DNA of 64,000 bases, taken from contig NZ_JABWRZ020000002.1 of the NCBI RefSeq assembly GCF_014269185.2, positions 124,001 through 188,000 on the forward strand, in the 5' to 3' direction. Both the position numbers and the translations under genes were made by a program. Under the pieces are notes generated by a model that did no database searches, was not told where the DNA came from, and saw only the letters and a program-made list of their open reading frames with translations. Position 1 is the first letter of the stretch. Each line of letters starts with the position of its first letter. The DNA comes from Pseudomonas oryzicola. GTDB taxonomy: Bacteria > Pseudomonadota > Gammaproteobacteria > Pseudomonadales > Pseudomonadaceae. Shown in pieces: positions 1-8,932 of the stretch.

Positions 1-737
1 TGACCTCGACCCCAGAGGCCTACCTCAAGCTGCACCTGCTGTCGCACCGCCTGGTCAAGCCGCACGGTGTGAGCCTGGCCGGCATCTTCCCGCTGCTGCC
101 GAACGTGGCCTGGACCAACCAGGGCGCGGTCGACCTGGCCGAACTGGCCGAACTGCAACTGGAAGCACGCCTGAAGGGCGAGCTGCTGGAAGTATTCTCG
201 GTGGACAAGTTCCCGAAAATGACCGACTACGTGGTCCCGGCCGGCGTGCGCATCGCCGACACCGCCCGTGTACGCCTGGGCGCCTACATCGGCGAAGGCA
301 CCACCATCATGCACGAAGGCTTCGTCAACTTTAACGCCGGCACCGAAGGCCCGGGCATGATCGAAGGCCGCGTTTCCGCTGGCGTGTTCGTCGGCAAGGG
401 TTCCGACCTGGGCGGCGGCTGCTCGACCATGGGCACCCTGTCCGGTGGTGGCAACATCATCATCAAGGTCGGCGAAGGCTGCCTGATCGGTGCCAACGCC
501 GGTATCGGTATCCCGCTGGGTGACCGCAACACCGTCGAGGCCGGCTTGTACATCACCGCTGGCACCAAGGTGAACCTGCTGGACGAGAACAACCAGCTGG
601 TCAAAGTGGTCAAGGCCCGCGACCTGGCTGGCCAGACCGACCTGCTGTTCCGCCGCAACTCGCTGAACGGCGCGGTGGAATGCAAGACCCACAAGTCGGC
701 CATCGAGCTGAACGAGGCGCTGCACGCGCACAACTGA
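1..737 (+). CDS. dapD: 2,3,4,5-tetrahydropyridine-2,6-dicarboxylate N-succinyltransferase (DapD), 5' truncated by window edge
   Basis: Lysine and meso-diaminopimelate biosynthesis: transfers succinyl from succinyl-CoA to tetrahydrodipicolinate in the cytoplasm. The reading frame is open from base 3 and enters from outside the window, so the N-terminus is missing and the first in-frame ATG or GTG here is not the true start. The visible part carries the left-handed beta-helix hexapeptide pattern (GAYIGEGTTIMHEGFVNF, then GRVSAGVFVGKGSDLGGG and GCLIGANAGIGIPLGD), typical of DapD of the Pseudomonas type, and ends in a normal C-terminus. dapE, a later step of the same pathway, lies at 6953 but is not in the same operon. 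Confidence 0.96.
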   Translation, partial: TSTPEAYLKLHLLSHRLVKPHGVSLAGIFPLLPNVAWTNQGAVDLAELAELQLEARLKGELLEVFSVDKFPKMTDYVVPAGVRIADTARVRLGAYIGEGTTIMHEGFVNFNAGTEGPGMIEGRVSAGVFVGKGSDLGGGCSTMGTLSGGGNIIIKVGEGCLIGANAGIGIPLGDRNTVEAGLYITAGTKVNLLDENNQLVKVVKARDLAGQTDLLFRRNSLNGAVECKTHKSAIELNEALHAHN

Positions 738-837
738 GCCCGCTTCAGCCCTGTAGCAGCGGATTCTCAGCGCTCGAAATGCTAAGATCGGGTCTGGCAC
801 CACGCCAGACCCGATTTTCCTTCCAGGCCCCGCGACC

Positions 838-2043
838 ATGTTCCAGCCCTCCCCCTGGCGTGCCGATTTCCCTGCGATCGCCGCCCTGCAACGGCAGCAC
901 CAGACCTACCTGGACAGTGCCGCCACCACCCAGAAGCCGCAAGCCCTGCTCGATGCCCTGAGCCATTACTACGGCCATGGCGCTGCCAACGTGCACCGTG
1001 CCCAGCATTTGCCCGGCGCACTCGCGACCCAGGCTTTCGAAACCAGTCGCGACAAGGTCGCCGCCTGGCTCAATGCGGCAGATTCGCGGCAGATCGTCTT
1101 CACCCACGGTGCCACGTCGGCACTGAACCTGCTGGCCTATGGCCTGGAACAGCGCTTCGAGGCCGGTGATGAAATCGCTGTCAGCGCCCTGGAGCACCAT
1201 GCCAACCTGCTGCCCTGGCAACAGTTGGCGCAGCGACGCAATCTGCGCCTGGTGGTGCTGCCGCTGGATGGCCATGGCCGTATCGACCTGGACCAGGCGC
1301 TACAGTTGATCGGGCCACGTACCCGGGTACTGGCGGTAAGCCAGCTGTCCAATGTGCTGGGCACCTGGCAGCCGCTGTCGGCGCTGCTGGCCCACGCCCG
1401 TGCGCAGGGCGCGCTGACCGTGGTCGACGCTGCCCAGGGCGTGGTGCACGGCTGTCACGATGTGCAGCAACTGGGCTGCGACTTCTATGTGTTCTCCAGC
1501 CACAAGCTGTACGGCCCGGAGGGCGTCGGCGTGCTGTACGGCCGCAGCCAGGCGCTGCAGCTGTTGCGCCACTGGCAGTTCGGCGGCGAGATGGTGCAAC
1601 TGGCCGACTATCATAGCGCCAGCTTCCGCCCGGCGCCGCTGGGCTTCGAGGCCGGTACGCCGCCGATCGCCGGCGTGATCGGCCTGGGCGCGACCCTGGA
1701 TTACCTGGCCAGCCTCGATACCCAGGCGGTCGAAACCCATGAAAGCAGTTTGCACCAGCACTTGCTGCGTGGCCTGGCGGACCGGGATGGTGTGCGCATC
1801 TTGGGCACGCCACAGGCGGCCCTTGCCAGTTTCGTCATCGAAGGGGTGCACAACGCCGACATCGCCCACTTGCTGACCGAGCAAGGCATTGCCGTGCGTG
1901 CCGGGCACCACTGCGCCATGCCACTGTTGAAAGGTTTGGGCCTGGAGGGCGCGATCCGCGTGTCGCTGGGGCTGTATAACGACAGCGACGACTTGCAGCG
2001 TTTCTTCGACGCCCTGGATCAGGGCCTGGAGCTGTTGCGATGA
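838..2043 (+). CDS. csdA: Cysteine desulfurase CsdA (class V aminotransferase, group II)
   Basis: PLP enzyme of 401 residues that removes sulfur from cysteine and passes it as persulfide to a SufE-type partner. Visible: the PLP-binding lysine in SSHKLYGPEG (K223), the preceding aspartate block VVDAAQG, the N-terminal LDSAATTQKP motif and the catalytic cysteine in RAGHHCAMP (C359). Length matches CsdA/SufS. The stop overlaps the start of csdE by ATGA, so the two are translationally coupled. No sufBCD genes are near, which favours CsdA over SufS. With csdE and tcdA it forms the CSD module known to support the cyclic t6A modification of tRNA. Confidence 0.93.
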   Translation: MFQPSPWRADFPAIAALQRQHQTYLDSAATTQKPQALLDALSHYYGHGAANVHRAQHLPGALATQAFETSRDKVAAWLNAADSRQIVFTHGATSALNLLAYGLEQRFEAGDEIAVSALEHHANLLPWQQLAQRRNLRLVVLPLDGHGRIDLDQALQLIGPRTRVLAVSQLSNVLGTWQPLSALLAHARAQGALTVVDAAQGVVHGCHDVQQLGCDFYVFSSHKLYGPEGVGVLYGRSQALQLLRHWQFGGEMVQLADYHSASFRPAPLGFEAGTPPIAGVIGLGATLDYLASLDTQAVETHESSLHQHLLRGLADRDGVRILGTPQAALASFVIEGVHNADIAHLLTEQGIAVRAGHHCAMPLLKGLGLEGAIRVSLGLYNDSDDLQRFFDALDQGLELLR

Positions 2044-2450
2044 CCTTGCCCGATCAGGCGCGCCAGGCGCTGGAAGCTTTCGGGCAGGGCAAGGGTTGGG
2101 AACAGCGTGCGCGGCTGCTGATGCAGTGGGGCGATCGGCTGGAACCGCTGGCTGATACTGAAAAGACCGAGGCCAACCGAGTGCATGGCTGCGAGAGCCT
2201 GGTATGGCTGGTGGCCGAGCAGGCCGAGGGTTTGTGGAGGTTCAAGGCCAGCAGCGATGCACGCCTGTTGCGCGGGCTGCTGGCGTTGTTGCTGGTGCGG
2301 GTGCAGGGGTTGGCCAGCGAAGAACTTGCCGGGCTCGATCTGCGTGAGTGGTTCACTCAACTTGGCCTGGAGCGCCAGCTTTCGCCGTCGCGCAGCAACG
2401 GGCTGCATGCGGTGTTGCAGCGGATGGCAGAGCTGGCGTCCAACCGTTGA
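2040..2450 (+). CDS. csdE: Sulfur acceptor protein CsdE (SufE family)
   Basis: 136-residue SufE-like protein that accepts persulfide sulfur from CsdA and stimulates it. The acceptor cysteine is C51 in the motif VHGCESLVW, which matches the family's invariant GCxSxVW pattern. It begins within the last four bases of csdA (ATGA). In E. coli CsdE hands sulfur to or works with CsdL/TcdA, whose gene lies convergently just downstream here. Confidence 0.92.
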   Translation: MTLPDQARQALEAFGQGKGWEQRARLLMQWGDRLEPLADTEKTEANRVHGCESLVWLVAEQAEGLWRFKASSDARLLRGLLALLLVRVQGLASEELAGLDLREWFTQLGLERQLSPSRSNGLHAVLQRMAELASNR

Positions 2451-2457
2451 ATCGGTG

Positions 2458-2553
2458 CTGGCTTCTTCGCGGGCTCGCCCGCTCCCACAGGATCTTCACC
2501 TTTCTTGAGAGAGATGCAGTACCTGTGGGAGCGGGCAAGCCCGCGAAGAAGCC
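2458..2553. repeat. Paired REP element between convergent csdE and tcdA
   Basis: Two inverted copies of a REP palindrome: left unit 2458-2490 with core TCGCGGGCTCGCCCGCTCCC and right unit 2522-2553 as its near reverse complement, separated by about 31 bp. Each unit is itself a hairpin. The same core recurs at five other places in this window. The position at a convergent junction suggests a role in mRNA 3' end protection or transcription ending for both genes. Confidence 0.85.
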
Positions 2554-2561
2554 CACGCGGT

Positions 2562-3377
2562 CTATTCAGGCTTGACCCGCTCCGAAGGCCGCCGCGCCCC
2601 CGCTACCAGTTTTTCCACCGCCTTGCTCGCCGCCACCATGCCAAAGGTCGCGGTCACCATCATCACCGCGCCAAAGCCACCCGAGCAGTCCAACCGCACG
2701 CCCTCGCCCACGAAGCTTTTCTGCAGGCAAACGCTGCCATCGCCCTTGGGGTAGCGCAGCTGTTCACTGGAAAACACGCACGGCACGCCATAATTGCGGC
2801 TGACGTTGCGCGAAAAGTTGTAGTCGCGGCGCAGGGTGGAACGCACCCGCGAAGCCAGCGGGTCATTGAAGGTCTTGTTCAGGTCGGCAATCTGGATCTG
2901 CGTCGGGTCGATCTGCCCGCCGGCGCCACCGGTGGTGACAATGGCGATCTTGCGCCGGCGGCACCAGGCGATCAGCGCGGCCTTGGCCATGACGCTGTCG
3001 ATGCAGTCGATCACACAGTCGAGGTTTTCGCTGATGTACTCGACCATGGTGTCACGGGTGACGAAGTCGGCTACCGCATGCACCGTGCAGGCCGGGTTGA
3101 TCGCGCGCAAGCGCTCGGCCATGACCTCGACCTTGGGCCGCCCCACCTGCCCTTCCAGGGCATGGGCCTGGCGGTTGGTGTTGCTGACGCAGACGTCGTC
3201 GAGGTCGAACAGGGTGATCTCGCCCACGCCACTGCGCGCCAGTGCTTCGGCCGCCCACGAACCTACCCCGCCAATACCGACCACGGCCACATGGGCCTGG
3301 CCCAGGCGCTGCAAACCCTGGTCGCCATACAGCCGGGCAACGCCGGCGAAGCGCGGATCTTCTGTGCTCATGCTCAT
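2562..3377 (-). CDS. tcdA: tRNA threonylcarbamoyladenosine dehydratase TcdA (CsdL)
   Basis: ThiF/E1-like, ATP-using enzyme of 271 residues that cyclises t6A at tRNA position 37 to ct6A. Visible: the nucleotide-binding motif VVGIGGVGSWAAEALARSGVGEITLFDLDDV near residues 32-63 and the NTNRQ motif that follows. It is convergent with csdAE, and this three-gene grouping is the basis for choosing TcdA over MoeB or ThiF. The first ATG at 3377 and a second at 3371 (MSMST) are both possible starts. Confidence 0.92.
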   Translation of the reverse strand: MSMSTEDPRFAGVARLYGDQGLQRLGQAHVAVVGIGGVGSWAAEALARSGVGEITLFDLDDVCVSNTNRQAHALEGQVGRPKVEVMAERLRAINPACTVHAVADFVTRDTMVEYISENLDCVIDCIDSVMAKAALIAWCRRRKIAIVTTGGAGGQIDPTQIQIADLNKTFNDPLASRVRSTLRRDYNFSRNVSRNYGVPCVFSSEQLRYPKGDGSVCLQKSFVGEGVRLDCSGGFGAVMMVTATFGMVAASKAVEKLVAGARRPSERVKPE

Positions 3378-3490
3378 ACCCCAAAAAACCGGCGCGCATT
3401 ATACGTCAGCGAGCCCATCGCCTGCATCGTTAGGAAAGAGCCTACCAACCCTGCTTTAATGTCCTATCACTTCGACACAAATGGACGACA

Positions 3491-6082
3491 ATGTCTTCAC
3501 GTAAATTCGGCCTGAACCTGGTCGTGGTCCTGGCCATCGCCGCGTTGTTCACCGGGTTCTGGGCGCTGATCAACCGCCCGGTTTCCGCCCCTGCCTGGCC
3601 CGAGCAGATCTCCGGCTTCTCGTATTCGCCGTTCCGCCTGGGGGAAAGCCCGCAAAAGGGCCAGTACCCCACTGACGACGAGATGCGCCAGGACCTGGAG
3701 CAGTTGAGCAAACTGACCGACAGCATCCGTATCTACACCGTGGAAGGCACCCAGGCCGATATCCCGCGGCTGGCCGAGGAGTTCGGCCTGCGGGTCACGC
3801 TGGGCATCTGGATCAGCCCGGACCTGGAGCGCAACGAGCGTGAGATCGCCACCGCCATCCAGTTGGCCAATACCTCGCGCAGCGTAGTCCGGGTGGTAGT
3901 CGGCAACGAAGCGCTGTTCCGCGAGGAAGTCACCCCGGAAAACCTGATCAAGTACCTGGACCGGGTACGTGCGGCGGTGAAGGTACCGGTGACCACCAGC
4001 GAGCAGTGGCACATCTGGAAGGAAAACCCGCAGTTGGCCAAGCACGTCGACCTGATCGCCGCGCACATCCTGCCATACTGGGAATTCGTGCCGATGAAGG
4101 ATTCGGTCGCATTCGTCCTTGACCGCGCCCGCGAACTGAAACACCAGTTCCCGCGCAAGCCGCTGCTGCTGTCGGAAGTCGGCTGGCCGAGCAACGGCCG
4201 CATGCGCGGTGGTGCCGATGCCACCCAGGCCGACCAGGCGATCTACCTGCGCACCCTGGTCAATACCCTCAACCGCCGTGGCTACAACTACTTCGTCATC
4301 GAAGCCTATGACCAGCCTTGGAAGGCCAGCGACGAAGGCTCGGTGGGCGCCTACTGGGGCGTGTACAACGCCGAGCGCCAGCAGAAGTTCAACTTCGACG
4401 GCCCGGTGGTGGCGATCCCGCAATGGCGTGCCCTGGCAGTGGCCTCGGTGGTCCTGGCCCTGATTGCGCTGACGGTGCTGTTCATCGACGGCTCTGCCCT
4501 GCGCCAGCGCGGCCGCACCTTCCTGACCTTCATCACGTTCCTGTGCGGGTCGGTCCTGGTGTGGATCGCCTACGACTACAGCCAGCAATACAGCACCTGG
4601 TTCAGCCTGACCGTGGGCGTGCTGCTGGCCCTTGGCGCGCTGGGGGTGTTCATCGTCCTGCTCACCGAGGCCCACGAACTGGCCGAGGCGGTATGGATAC
4701 ACAAGCGCCGCCGCGAATTCCTGCCGGTGCAGGCCGACAGCGCCTACCGGCCCAAGGTGTCGGTGCATGTGCCGTGCTACAACGAGCCGCCAGAGATGGT
4801 GAAGCAGACCCTCGACGCCCTGGCCGCACTGGACTACCCCGACTACGAAGTGCTGGTGATCGACAACAACACCAGGGACCCGGCCGTTTGGGAGCCGCTC
4901 AAGGCCCACTGCGAGAAGCTCGGCGAGCGCTTCAGGTTCTTCCACGTCGCGCCACTGGCCGGCTTCAAGGGCGGCGCACTGAACTACCTGATCCCGCACA
5001 CCGCCAAGGACGCCGAAGTGATTGCGGTGATCGATTCGGACTACTGCGTCGACCGCAACTGGCTCAAACACATGGTGCCGCACTTCGCCGACCCGAAAAT
5101 CGCCGTGGTGCAGTCGCCGCAGGATTATCGCGACCAGCACGAAAGCGCCTTCAAGAAGCTCTGCTACAGCGAATACAAGGGCTTCTTCCACATCGGCATG
5201 GTCACCCGCAACGACCGTGACGCGATCATCCAGCACGGCACCATGACCATGACCCGGCGCAGCGTGCTGGAAGAACTGGGCTGGGCCGAATGGTGCATCT
5301 GCGAGGACGCCGAGCTGGGCCTGCGCGTATTCGAGAAGGGCCTGTCGGCAGCCTACGCCCACAACAGCTACGGCAAGGGCCTGATGCCCGACACCTTCAT
5401 CGACTTCAAGAAGCAGCGTTTCCGCTGGGCCTATGGCGCCATCCAGATCATCAAGCACCACGCCAGCGCGCTGTTGCGCGGCAAGGGCAGCGAGCTGACC
5501 CGTGGCCAGCGCTACCACTTCCTGGCCGGCTGGCTGCCATGGATAGCCGATGGCATGAATATCTTCTTCACTGTCGGCGCACTGCTGTGGTCGGCGGCGA
5601 TGATCATCGTGCCACACCGGGTCGACCCGCCACTGATGATCTTCGCCATTCCGCCGCTGGCGCTGTTCTTCTTCAAGGTCGGCAAGATCATTTTCCTCTA
5701 CCGGCGCGCAGTGGGAGTGAACCTGAAGGACGCCTTTGCCGCGGCATTGGCCGGGCTGGCGTTGTCGCACACCATCGCCAAGGCGGTGCTGTACGGTTTC
5801 TTCACCAGCAGCATGCCGTTCTTCCGCACGCCGAAGAACGCCGACAGCCACGGGCTGCTGGTGGCGATTTCCGAAGCGCGGGAAGAGCTGTTCATCATGT
5901 TGCTGCTGTGGGGCGCAGCGCTGGGCATCTACCTGGTACAGGGGCTGCCGAGCTCGGACATGCGCTTCTGGGTGGCGATGTTGCTGGTGCAATCGTTGCC
6001 TTATGTGGCGGCGCTGGTGATGGCGTTCCTGTCTTCGCTGCCCAAGCCCGTAGAAAAGGCTGCCGAACCGCAACAGGCTTGA
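3491..6082 (+). CDS. ndvB: Two-domain glucan synthase: GH17-like glucanotransferase plus GT2 glycosyltransferase (NdvB-type)
   Basis: 863-residue membrane protein likely making beta-1,3-linked periplasmic glucan. A membrane segment at residues 8-27 is followed by a GH17-like domain (about 40-300) with both expected acidic residues, E140 in VVGNEALF and E229 in LLLSEVGWPSNG. Then come two or more membrane spans (about 312-395) and a GT2 domain starting at PKVSVHVPCYNEPPEM, with DSD (D515, D517), CICEDAELG and the processive Q642-R-F-R-W646 motif, then C-terminal spans. In P. aeruginosa the ndvB glucosyltransferase gene sits beside dapE and contributes glucans linked to biofilm antibiotic tolerance; here dapE also follows, after an inserted orphan. 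Symbol assigned by architecture and context. Confidence 0.85.
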   Translation: MSSRKFGLNLVVVLAIAALFTGFWALINRPVSAPAWPEQISGFSYSPFRLGESPQKGQYPTDDEMRQDLEQLSKLTDSIRIYTVEGTQADIPRLAEEFGLRVTLGIWISPDLERNEREIATAIQLANTSRSVVRVVVGNEALFREEVTPENLIKYLDRVRAAVKVPVTTSEQWHIWKENPQLAKHVDLIAAHILPYWEFVPMKDSVAFVLDRARELKHQFPRKPLLLSEVGWPSNGRMRGGADATQADQAIYLRTLVNTLNRRGYNYFVIEAYDQPWKASDEGSVGAYWGVYNAERQQKFNFDGPVVAIPQWRALAVASVVLALIALTVLFIDGSALRQRGRTFLTFITFLCGSVLVWIAYDYSQQYSTWFSLTVGVLLALGALGVFIVLLTEAHELAEAVWIHKRRREFLPVQADSAYRPKVSVHVPCYNEPPEMVKQTLDALAALDYPDYEVLVIDNNTRDPAVWEPLKAHCEKLGERFRFFHVAPLAGFKGGALNYLIPHTAKDAEVIAVIDSDYCVDRNWLKHMVPHFADPKIAVVQSPQDYRDQHESAFKKLCYSEYKGFFHIGMVTRNDRDAIIQHGTMTMTRRSVLEELGWAEWCICEDAELGLRVFEKGLSAAYAHNSYGKGLMPDTFIDFKKQRFRWAYGAIQIIKHHASALLRGKGSELTRGQRYHFLAGWLPWIADGMNIFFTVGALLWSAAMIIVPHRVDPPLMIFAIPPLALFFFKVGKIIFLYRRAVGVNLKDAFAAALAGLALSHTIAKAVLYGFFTSSMPFFRTPKNADSHGLLVAISEAREELFIMLLLWGAALGIYLVQGLPSSDMRFWVAMLLVQSLPYVAALVMAFLSSLPKPVEKAAEPQQA

Positions 6083-6454
6083 GACTTGCTGAAACGACCT
6101 TGATATTCAGAAGTGACCGCGAACCGGCCCCACGGCCAGGCGGGACAATGGCCGCTTTAACCATTCCAGACGCTGTTCTACGCCGACCAGCGTTCTGAAC
6201 CTCTCCTCTCAAGTACGCGCCGACGTCACCACGTACTGACGCGCGCCATGCAAAATATTCAAGTTCCGTTTAGCTGGAACTTCAATCAACCCAGCGTCGC
6301 AGGCCTGGCATTCGGTGCGGCTCTTAGAAAAACTAGGCACACCGCGTCCACCAAAGACATTCTCGCACCCACGTATCCTGGCAATTCTGATAGTTGTCGA
6401 CAAACAGGGGAACTCCTAAGCTGAGCGCGCTAAGTTACTTACCGGGAGTGAACA
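6083..6454. other. Gene-poor interval between ndvB and the orphan at 6455
   Basis: 372 bp with lower GC than the flanks in its second half. I see no tRNA, transposase fragment or strong terminator. One short open frame exists on the plus strand, 6248-6424 (58 codons, beginning MQNIQVPFSWNFNQPS), with no good ribosome binding site and no family I recognise; it may be a gene remnant or chance. The promoter of the 6455 gene should lie in this stretch. Confidence 0.5.
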
Positions 6455-6733
6455 ATGATGTGCCAGCAACGTCCAACAGAAAACTCTTTCAAAGTTGAAC
6501 CAACCCGCATCAGCTTTAGCTACCTGAATCAACGAAAAGACAGCCTTCGGTGCACGATAAATACGAACGAAACAACCTACGAAACTGAAATCAGCGAAGT
6601 GTTGGTACCCCTCATGCTAATGGCTCGCGAAAAGATCAATGATGAAACAACCTATGTAAATATGTGGGCAGAAAATGCCGACAGTGGCGGCAGGAACATT
6701 ACAATTACCAGCCTGGGCATTAACCAACTCTAA
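6455..6733 (+). CDS. Small hypothetical protein, AT-rich orphan
   Basis: 92 residues, soluble, no signal peptide or membrane segment, and no motif I recognise. Reasons to accept it: a ribosome binding site GGGAG 7-8 bases ahead of ATG at 6455 (a second ATG follows at once at 6458), and a strong hairpin directly after the stop. Codon use is AT-rich (AAA, AAT, ACA, GAA) and unlike the GC-rich neighbours, which suggests acquisition. It interrupts what is an adjacent ndvB-dapE pair in P. aeruginosa. Function unknown. Confidence 0.6.
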   Translation: MMCQQRPTENSFKVEPTRISFSYLNQRKDSLRCTINTNETTYETEISEVLVPLMLMAREKINDETTYVNMWAENADSGGRNITITSLGINQL

Positions 6734-6737
6734 GGAA

Positions 6738-6772
6738 ACAGCGGCAGTTATCATCAGGATAACTGCCGCTGT
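6738..6772 (+). terminator. Stem-loop after the 6455 gene
   Basis: Perfect 15-bp inverted repeat (ACAGCGGCAGTTATC and its complement) with a 5-base loop, beginning four bases past the stop codon. There is no T-run after it, so it is either a non-canonical terminator or a 3'-end stabilising hairpin. Confidence 0.7.
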
Positions 6773-6952
6773 AACAGGCAAACCAAGCCTTTCTGATGCC
6801 CGCACATGGCGCCATTCATCTGCAGCTGGGGGAAGGGCGTTTAGCGAAACGTTGCGCCACCACCTAGGCCAATCCGGTCGTACCTTTTACATCCATTTGA
6901 TATAAGATAACGCCCTTAGATTTCCCCGCCTTGCCTTGCCCCGGAGTCCCCC

Positions 6953-8104
6953 ATGACGGCCCCAGCCGAGCTTTCGCCCACCCTTCAACTGGCCTGCGAC
7001 CTGATCCGTCGCCCCTCGGTCACCCCCGTCGATGCCGACTGCCAGGCGCAGATGATGAACCGCCTGGGCGCCGTGGGCTTCCAGCTGGAGCCGATGCGCT
7101 TCGAGGACGTCGACAACTTCTGGGCCACCCACGGCAGCCAGGATGGCCCGGTGCTGTGCTTTGCCGGCCACACCGATGTGGTCCCCACCGGCCCGGTGCA
7201 GCAATGGCAGCATGAGCCGTTCGAAGCGCTGATCGACGCCGACGGCATGCTCTGCGGCCGTGGCGCCGCCGACATGAAAGGCAGCCTGGCCTCCATGGTG
7301 ATTGCCAGCGAGCGCTTCGTGCAGGACTACCCCAACCACCGCGGCAAGGTCGCGTTCCTGATCACCAGCGACGAGGAAGGCCCGGCCCACCATGGCACCA
7401 AGGCCGTGGTCGAGCGCCTGAAAGCACGCAACGAGCGCCTGGACTGGTGCATCGTCGGCGAACCCTCCAGCACCACCCTGCTGGGTGACGTGGTCAAGAA
7501 CGGCCGCCGTGGCTCGCTGGGCGCCAAGCTGACCGTGCGCGGCAAGCAGGGCCATGTGGCCTACCCGCACCTGGCACGCAACCCGATCCACCTGGCCGCG
7601 CCGGCTCTGGCCGAACTGGCTGCCGAGCACTGGGACGAAGGCAATGCGTTCTTCCCGCCGACCAGCTTCCAGATTTCCAACCTCAACGCCGGCACTGGCG
7701 CCACCAATGTGATCCCGGGCGAGCTGACCGCGCTGTTCAACTTCCGCTTTTCTACCGAGTCCACCGTCGAAGGCCTGCAGGCGCGGGTGTCGGCGATCCT
7801 CGACAAGCATGAGCTGGACTGGTCGATCGACTGGGCGCTGTCGGGCCTGCCATTCCTTACCGAACCGGGCGAATTGCTGGACGCCGTCTCGGCCAGTATC
7901 AAGGGCGTCACCGGCCGCGACACCCAGCCGTCGACCAGCGGCGGTACCTCCGATGGGCGCTTCATCGCCACCATGGGCACCCAGGTGGTCGAACTCGGCC
8001 CGGTCAACGCCACCATCCACCAGGTGGATGAGCGGATCCTGGCCAGCGATCTCGACCTGCTGACCGAAATCTATTACCAGACCCTGGTCCGGTTGCTCGC
8101 CTGA
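6953..8104 (+). CDS. dapE: Succinyl-diaminopimelate desuccinylase (DapE)
   Basis: Zinc peptidase M20-type enzyme (383 residues) hydrolysing N-succinyl-LL-diaminopimelate to LL-DAP and succinate in lysine and peptidoglycan precursor synthesis. Metal and catalytic residues are visible: H73 and D75 in [11 protein letters not shown]107 in [10 protein letters not shown], the E141-E142 pair in [13 protein letters not shown] of IVGEPSST, and the late histidine in [13 protein letters not shown] precedes the ATG. The stop TGA shares its last base with the start of rlmA, so the two are likely cotranscribed. Confidence 0.96.
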   Translation: MTAPAELSPTLQLACDLIRRPSVTPVDADCQAQMMNRLGAVGFQLEPMRFEDVDNFWATHGSQDGPVLCFAGHTDVVPTGPVQQWQHEPFEALIDADGMLCGRGAADMKGSLASMVIASERFVQDYPNHRGKVAFLITSDEEGPAHHGTKAVVERLKARNERLDWCIVGEPSSTTLLGDVVKNGRRGSLGAKLTVRGKQGHVAYPHLARNPIHLAAPALAELAAEHWDEGNAFFPPTSFQISNLNAGTGATNVIPGELTALFNFRFSTESTVEGLQARVSAILDKHELDWSIDWALSGLPFLTEPGELLDAVSASIKGVTGRDTQPSTSGGTSDGRFIATMGTQVVELGPVNATIHQVDERILASDLDLLTEIYYQTLVRLLA

Positions 8105-8916
8105 TGCTCGCCTGCCCTCTTTGCCAGGCGCCACTGAGCCGGCTCGACAACGGTGTGGTGTGCCCGGCCGGCCACCGCTTCGACCGGGCCCGCCAGGGTT
8201 ACCTGAACCTGCTGCCGGTGCAGCACAAGAACAGCCGCGACCCGGGTGACAACCAGGCCATGGTCGAAGCCCGCCGTGATTTCCTCGATGCCGGCCACTA
8301 TGCCCCGGTGGCGCGCCGCCTGGCCGAGCTGGCTGCCGAACGCCAGCCCTCTGTCTGGCTGGACATCGGCTGCGGCGAAGGCTACTACACCGCGCAGCTC
8401 GCCCAGGCGCTGCCGGCCGCCGAGGGCTATGCCCTGGACATATCCCGCGAGGCGGTCAAGCGCGCCTGCCGCCGTGCGCCCGAGGTCACCTGGATGGTCG
8501 CCAGCATGGCCCGGGTACCGCTGGCCGACGCCAGTTGCCAGTTCATCGCCAGCGTGTTCAGCCCGCTCGACTGGGCCGAGGCCAAGCGCCTGCTCAGCCC
8601 CGGTGGTGGCCTGATGCGGGTCGGCCCCACCAGCGGCCACCTGATGGAACTGCGCGAAGTGCTCTACGATGAAGTGCGCCCTTACGCCGATGACAAACAC
8701 CTCGCGCTGGTCCCCGAAGGCATGGCCCATGCCCACAGCGAAACCCTCGAGTTCCGCCTGAGCCTGGTCGCCCCCAAGGCCCGCGCCGACCTGCTGGCCA
8801 TGACCCCGCACGGCTGGCGCGCCAGTGCCGAAAGGCGTGCCCGGGTCATCGACCAGCCCGAGCCGTTCGAGGTCACGGTTTCCATGCGTTATGACTATTT
8901 CCTGCGCCAAGACTGA
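8104..8916 (+). CDS. rlmA: 23S rRNA (guanine-N1)-methyltransferase RlmA (RrmA)
   Basis: 270 residues. An N-terminal zinc finger (CPLCQAPLSRL...CPAGHRFDRARQGYLNLL) with C-x2-C and C-x3-H ligands precedes a Rossmann SAM-binding domain (VWLDIGCGEGYYTAQLA). This architecture is specific for the enzyme that methylates G745 of 23S rRNA in gram-negatives. It overlaps the dapE stop by one base and is followed 16 bp later by a small conserved gene. Confidence 0.93.
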   Translation: MLACPLCQAPLSRLDNGVVCPAGHRFDRARQGYLNLLPVQHKNSRDPGDNQAMVEARRDFLDAGHYAPVARRLAELAAERQPSVWLDIGCGEGYYTAQLAQALPAAEGYALDISREAVKRACRRAPEVTWMVASMARVPLADASCQFIASVFSPLDWAEAKRLLSPGGGLMRVGPTSGHLMELREVLYDEVRPYADDKHLALVPEGMAHAHSETLEFRLSLVAPKARADLLAMTPHGWRASAERRARVIDQPEPFEVTVSMRYDYFLRQD

Positions 8917-8932
8917 GCACACCGGAGCCCTT

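Noticed and set aside
3497..6073. 858-codon antisense frame over ndvB
   Set aside because: Shadow of a GC-rich coding strand; composition rich in H, Q, R and V typical of antisense frames. The sense gene has clear catalytic motifs.
6209..6403. 64-codon minus-strand frame between ndvB and the orphan
   Set aside because: No ribosome binding site and overlaps the leader of the plus-strand gene; nothing in it resembles a known family.
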